Origin: Phoronis australis
Lineage: Eukaryota; Phoronida; Phoronidae
Assembly (NCBI GenBank): GCA_002633005.1
Contig: NMRA01000051.1
Location: 245,454-309,453, forward strand
DNA length: 64,000 nt
Direction: 5' to 3'
The notes under the pieces were generated by a model. It saw only the letters and a program-made list of their open reading frames with translations. It did not search any database and was not told where the DNA came from. Below are positions 59,174 through 64,000 of the stretch, piece by piece. Both the position numbers and the translations under genes were made by a program. Numbering within the stretch: position 1 is the stretch's first letter; the number at the start of each line of letters is the position of its first letter.

Positions 59174-59304
59174 GTTGACTAGTTTAACTAGAAGTATACC
59201 AAATGCTGTTGTTGGTGGTGGTGTTGATCAGGCTTATGCAGCAAAACTATTGAATTTTGCTTGGAGGTTAATGGAGGAGGCAGATCAAGCTGCATATGAA
59301 TCAA
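59174..59304 (+). CDS. Integrase-core-like gene, exon 2
   Basis: 131 bases, acceptor TTTTACAG, donor AA|GTGAGC. The phase-2 entry continues the first exon's Lys codon. It encodes LTSLTRSIPNAVVGGGV, YAAKLLNFAWRLMEEADQAA and YES. A helical, acidic N-terminal region of this kind precedes the helix-turn-helix in the related aquatic-animal proteins, but similarity by eye is weak. It leaves in phase 1, while the next recognised exon needs phase 2, so a short exon is probably missing between them. Confidence 0.55.
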
Positions 59305-59790
59305 GTGAGCATCATTGTTTGCGTATTGTAGTTTTGGCCTTGTAAATCTATTGAATGAGTACTAGTAATATGACTACCTCTTTTTAACACAGTGTAATTT
59401 TAACAATTGAACCGATGCTTATTAAAGGTACCAGCATATCACCTTTACCTTGAGATCCCTCTACTGTGGGTAATAGCATTTTCAGGTTATTCCTATGTGC
59501 ATTACTAGGTGTTCAGTGCTGCCAGATTTATTGCACGAGTTAATAGAGAACTTACGGATGACTGGTTACTGAATAATTAGTACCAAAAACCTATTTGAAA
59601 ATGATTCCATACAGATGTCCCTCGTTTTACATGACCAAAACTCACCTGTGTGCATTTCAACGTGATATTGTTTACGAATATATGTGTATTTGGTATCCTG
59701 TAACTGGCCATATACGAAAGCTCTCTATTCTTTTGTTTAACATTTCAGTGTGTGATGTGTATTACATGTGAAAACACATGTACATTGCAG

Positions 59791-59928
59791 GGGCAACGAT
59801 ATTTGGGCACAATCAAAGTTTGACAGAACCTCATCTCACTTAGAGTGTATGATAAAGGCAAACTTCACACGACAAGAGATGGCCGAATCAATGGGAGTTA
59901 CTTCCTCTACCATATCACGTCGACTGAA
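59791..59928 (+). CDS. Integrase-core-like gene, helix-turn-helix exon
   Basis: 138 bases, acceptor ATTGCAG, donor GTATGT, phase 2 in and out. It reads GNDIWAQSKF, then LECMIKANFTRQEMAESMGV and TSSTISRRLK. This is a helix-turn-helix (F-T-x-x-E-M-A, GV-x-x-S-T-I-x-R-R-L) like the one placed ahead of the integrase core in a widespread family of DDE proteins in fish and invertebrates. It joins the following exon through a split Lys codon. Confidence 0.72.
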
Positions 59929-60545
59929 GTATGTAATAATTTCATTACCACTGTTCAAGAATTGACACTGTCTCCTGACTAGTGCTTAAGCTGCTACCAA
60001 TTTGATGGACAGGGCTTTTAATTAGTGGTGATTAATGCAATTGTATCATTTTTGTGGTATAGTAAAGAATCTTTAGATTGTTTCTGGTAAATCTCATCCA
60101 TTGAACATTGGAAACCATGAATTGCATGATCCTACACGGTATCATGTACAGAGTGTGGAAATTAGGCGAAATTCAAGGTGGCGGAAGCCGCCATCTTGAA
60201 CTATAAAAAATGCTCAAAGTTGCACAAAGTGCAACCAAGTTACTTTTATTCTCCTAACCATATATAATAAATTTCCAAAAGAAAACTTTACAGTAAACAA
60301 CTTTGCAGGGTCAACTTTTTGGCAACTAGACTACTGCTTTTCAACTTTTTGGCAAACTGTGTCAAACCCCGTTAAACAGTAATAGTGCAGTTACTATCCC
60401 TATTTGACACATTTTACATTTTGTATTTATGTAACTGTTAAGCAATCACTTGAAGTAGTATGCACACTCTTGACAGTTGTATCCTAAAGCCACGCATGGT
60501 GCATAGGCTTCGACGTAAAAAAGGTCGATGTTTCTTCGTCCTCAG

Positions 60546-60622
60546 GGAGTATGCCAAGTCTTCAAGACAATACAATGAGGTTGCGGACTCACAACTAGAC
60601 TCAGCTGTTGGAGGCATAGTTG
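60546..60622 (+). CDS. Integrase-core-like gene, next exon
   Basis: The acceptor CCTCAG is followed by G|GAG, completing the Lys codon and giving EYAKSSRQYNEVADSQLDSA and VGGIV. In the related proteins the helix-turn-helix is followed by a segment ending L-D-x-x-V-x-x-I, as here. The donor is uncertain: G|GTTTGT at 60622 is weak and a stop follows 15 bases later if it is not used. Confidence 0.65.
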
Positions 60623-62080
60623 GTTTGTATTGTTAAATTGCACTTCAAAGTTCAACTAAATTATTTATCAGTGGATTATAATAACCGTAAAAACCTGCAA
60701 ATAAGCGCATGTGAAACAAGTCAATGCATTTTTTGCCAAACTTTCCTACTCAAATGTTCCGCACATATATGTGCATGTACTTAAGCTTCGCAATTATGTG
60801 CGTGCGAGTCACCTCATACAGATGCACCATGGTGCTCCGATTTTAGACCAACTCTTCTTGTTTTTGAAAAAACACTATTCCACCCAACTCTGGGAGTAAC
60901 AAAAATAGGAGTAATTGTCCAAAAATATACCAAAATTGTACTTTTATCTTAAGTCTTGAATGGGCATGGAGAAAACTAAAGTACCATGTGCATTAATAGT
61001 TCGACCATCATAATCAGAGCAAGTTCTACTTAAATGTTGGAGGCACATGTGCTCAGTTGCAGGCTGAGGAAAACGAACATACCAAATGACGTGCGAGACA
61101 AGATTTCAGTATGTCGTATGAAATTTAATTGTGCCCAGGGCATGTAGTGTGCTCCAAAAATGAGCCCTGTAAATTTGTTGTTTACTTTCAATATGGTTCT
61201 TAAGATGTTTTCTGAAACAGAACACTGGAACAAAATGCTTTTGATGTGATGTTAAAACATACATACGATGTTTATGTCAAGAAGAAAAATGCATGCATGT
61301 GACAGCAGTAATTTTAAATGCATTTAATTTAGCCTCAAGCTGTGAATTTTCATGTTATGTTCTCTATAGTGGAGGTACTGTTTGTTCTTTAACCAGAATT
61401 ATCATGAATGCTTTGAAAAATGGAATGGAACTGTCAACTGTTTACAGATGCTGCTTAAGCCCCTGTCACATTCGTGGTATGATGCTAGCAGGGCAACAAA
61501 AATGCTGTTGAACGATAGTCTTCTGTATTGACATATTCGCAGTCACATTTGTTGTACAAATGTCTTACGACATTAAACCAAGGTGTTGCAAGACATTGTA
61601 TGCCTGGCATCCAATGATGTTATGATATGTAGTCATATTTTTAATGTTCGATGATCCCAGAGCATGTACGTGATGGCAAAATGTTTGGGGGACTGTCGGT
61701 TGTCTAGTACGATTGTAGGACTATTCTAGACTCGGATAACCCAAAGATCGTATGTCAGTCGTACAACTATCATACAACAAATGTGAGGCATCGCACCACA
61801 GTGTTACGATATAGATCTGTTGTAGAACTGTTGTACGACGTTGAAATGATTTTGAACAAGTTCAAAATTTCCCGACGCTGTTCTTGGCATGCAATGCGGT
61901 AAAATCTCACTAATTTCAGACCATAATACATGTAATTGCCAAAACCGTCCATTTTTTTGCGCCCACATGTTTATGTGCGTCCGCATCTGTATCTCCTAAA
62001 CCCCTCACAGGATCTTGAAGAGATTTGATAGATGTGTTTCTATGAAGCTGACAACAGATGATGACAAATTTCAGACCTAT
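60623..62080. other. Intron, expected catalytic exon not found
   Basis: The exon that should carry the first catalytic Asp (WH-x-D context) was looked for here and up to 63.88 kb and not seen. Open frames at 60711-60899 and 61293-61511 show no domain. Confidence 0.45.
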
Positions 62081-63255
62081 CCTACTACCGGTGTGCCCTC
62101 TAGTGGCAATTTTATTTTTTACGCTTATTTCTATATCTTCAGAGATCCTAAAATGATTTTCATAAAATTTGAAATATAGGCATCTATCAGTGAGATGACG
62201 CTAACCTCTCGTTTTCAGATATATTTGCGGTATTTTGAACCACCTAGTGGCCATTTTTGTTGTCTTCGAGTCTGTTTTTTGGCGTCTGCCCCTTTATCAA
62301 CCAAACTACTCCAAGGATGATTATGAAAATTGGCATATAGGTTGTTACTATGACGAGGACAGCTGAGGATGATTTTCTGACGACTTCAACTGCTGTGGCG
62401 CCTCCTAGTGGCAATTTTGTTTGTTTTTGTGCCCATGGCTGTATCTCCTTAACGCTATGCAGGATCTGTACTAAATTGAGGTAGTGTATTTGTATGAAGT
62501 CGACAAAAAACTACGTCGGCTTTCAGACGGATCGGACTATCGGTGTGCCCCCTAGTGGCAATTTTTATTTTTTATGTTCACCTCTATCTTCAAATGTCCT
62601 TAACGGATTTTCATGAAATTTTTCACATGGGCTTCAATTAGTGGTATGACACCATTTTCCGGCAATTTCATTTTTTTTCATTTTCCTCTGTTTCTCTGAA
62701 GTTCCTTGATGGATTTGTATGAAATTTTGTAAATAGGTTTCTATTAAAGAAGTGGCGACATTTTCCTATTTTGTTATGGGTTGGACGTATTTTGCGCCAT
62801 CTAGTGGCAATTTTTACTGTTTTCTTGTCTTTTTTTGGCGTCTGCCCCTCTATGAACCCTACAAACCACTCTAAGGATGTTTGTGAAAATTAGCACATAT
62901 GTTCTTAGTGTGAAGAGGATGGTTGACCGTGTTTTTCTGAGGACTTCGCCTACTGTGGCACTTTTGTTTTTTTGCAGACATAGCTGTACTCTCCAGGCTC
63001 CTAAACCCACTGCAGAATCTTTATGAAATTTACCAAGTGTATTTATATGAAGTTGACTACGGATGATGATAACGATTTTCAGACGGATGTAATCAATGAT
63101 GTGCCCCTTGGTGACAATTTCATTTTTTTCTGTTTTCCTCTGTTTCTCTGAAGTTCCTTGACGGATTTTTATGAATTCTGATAGCTTTCTATTAAAGACC
63201 TGTTTCCGCTTTCGGATGACTTCAACGTATTTTGCGCCATCTAGTGGCCATTTTT
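62080..63255. repeat. Degenerate long-period repeat with CTAGTGGCAATTTT core
   Basis: Cores of the form CC(C/T)CTAGTGGCAATTTT occur near 62095, 62240, 62404, 62546, 62795, 63105 (changed) and 63238. TTTTTGGCGTCTGCCCCT occurs at 62276 and 62834, and GAAGTTCCTTGA(T/C)GGATTT at 62698 and 63151. Interleaved units of about 150 and 450-560 bases make up about 1.2 kb of old tandem repeat in an intron. Confidence 0.7.
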
Positions 63256-63882
63256 CTGATAGAAATAAATACCCTTAGAAGCACTCCATTTTCTGAGCAT
63301 TTGTGGGCGCATTTTAACGCCCTGCATTGCTCTTTTTTATTTTTAAAGGCTTCTAATGTTGTGAATGCTCACAAGTTTTCAAAAATTTGTTTGATGGTAG
63401 CTATGGTGCAAAACTTGAAAATGAGAAAGCAATAGTTTGGGGATACTAATGTTCTATGCAAAAAGCAGAAAATAAAACGTCAGTTGTGTGCCATCTTGTG
63501 TCCCAAATGTTGTACCACGGTCTCTTCACTGTCGTGATTTTCCTTAACTTCTGTCGCCGACACATCATATACTGTCCCGTCATACGACAAATGCGACGGG
63601 CTTAAGTCAGCTGTAATTTCACCTCATGGTTTCTGCTTATTTGTTTAAAGGTATTTAGTGGGTCACGAATGATCAAGTTTCAACTATAATTTCTGATAAA
63701 AGATAGTAGCCCCTGTGAGACCGAGTGCCTTAGTGCAGTACTGCAAATGTGCTTACATGGGGTGCCACAAATGTTTGTTGCTAATGTGCATATCACATTT
63801 TTAATATTAAATACTAACTGTTCAGAAACATGGCTATATTTTTCCTGTCTTACATACACTATAAGTACATCTTTTGTTTTAG

Positions 63883-63985
63883 ATACTGGAATAGACAGTG
63901 ACACTCGGTTCCTGGTGTATGGGAAAGCATCCTTTAACAACTGTTCTACAACTGTCCTTGATTGCTTTCAAAAAGCGGTAATGAA
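63883..63985 (+). CDS. Integrase-core-like gene, core-domain exon
   Basis: Acceptor TGTTTTAG, donor AA|GTAAGG, phase 1 in and phase 2 out. It reads TGIDSDTRFLVYGKASFNN and STTVLDCFQKAVMK. It resembles the strand-helix of the integrase core after the first catalytic Asp (GGIDGYSR...KASTNN.ASTVL..F..AV in the family). The change from GYSR to SDTR is unusual. The gene continues beyond the window, where the SD-x-GG-E-N motif would be expected. Confidence 0.68.
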
Positions 63986-64000
63986 GTAAGGTGTACCCTC

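Overview
The window looks like part of the nuclear genome of a marine invertebrate animal. It is intron-rich and AT-rich by eye, with short phase-matched exons, metazoan extracellular domains (C-type lectin-like, Ig, F-type lectin, sushi/CCP), many decayed transposons (Penelope, mariner, tyrosine-recombinase elements, MITEs), microsatellites and two assembly gaps (22705-23022, 39670-39856). The lineage cannot be fixed from sequence alone; an invertebrate deuterostome or a lophotrochozoan would both fit. There are no operons or bacterial signals, and most of the open frames are chance or repeat-derived.

The main content is a multi-lectin receptor-like gene on the minus strand, read from 54337 down to about 21275. 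Its exons are a signal peptide (54289-54337), a divergent C-type lectin-like domain (53499-53664 and 49007-49239), an Ig-domain part (41562-41654 and 40067-40153), a complete F-type lectin (fucolectin) domain (35893-36108 and 34978-35196) and a run of one-exon CCP domains (33.3 kb down to 21.3 kb). Every junction I could place is phase-compatible, and from the Ig exons onward all are phase 1-1. This is what supports reading them as one protein. Upstream Ig sequence and the 3' end (stalk, membrane segment, stop) were not found. Below 21.3 kb lie four decayed CCP exons.

A second copy of the gene's 5' end (promoter, signal exon, first lectin exon) sits at 4.5-6.7 kb on the same strand. It is the start of a tandem paralogue running off the left edge. 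The proximal promoters are alignable and share an inverted CCAAT box at the same distance from the ATG.

Region by region: 1-80 CA repeat; 1.5-4.4 kb palindromic BamHI-type satellite with a 400-bp higher-order duplication; 4.5-6.7 kb paralogue start; 7-19 kb mostly featureless, with a short tandem repeat, a decayed THAP domain (13.6 kb) and hairpin elements; 19-33.3 kb the CCP array, interrupted by a tyrosine recombinase fragment (22.0-22.5 kb) and a Penelope-like element with inverted ends (27.6-31.3 kb); 34.9-36.1 kb F-lectin; 36.4-37.0 kb Crypton-type recombinase relic; 38.2-39.7 and 50.9-52.7 kb two copies of a TTAA-flanked element; 40-41.7 kb Ig exons; 42-48.8 kb intron with a mariner relic and a CGAGTAC-rich inverted-repeat element; 49-54.3 kb the first exons of the gene; 54.9-57.2 kb intergenic; 57.56 kb to the right edge a plus-strand split gene related to integrase-core (DDE) proteins, with a MITE and a degenerate repeat field in its introns.
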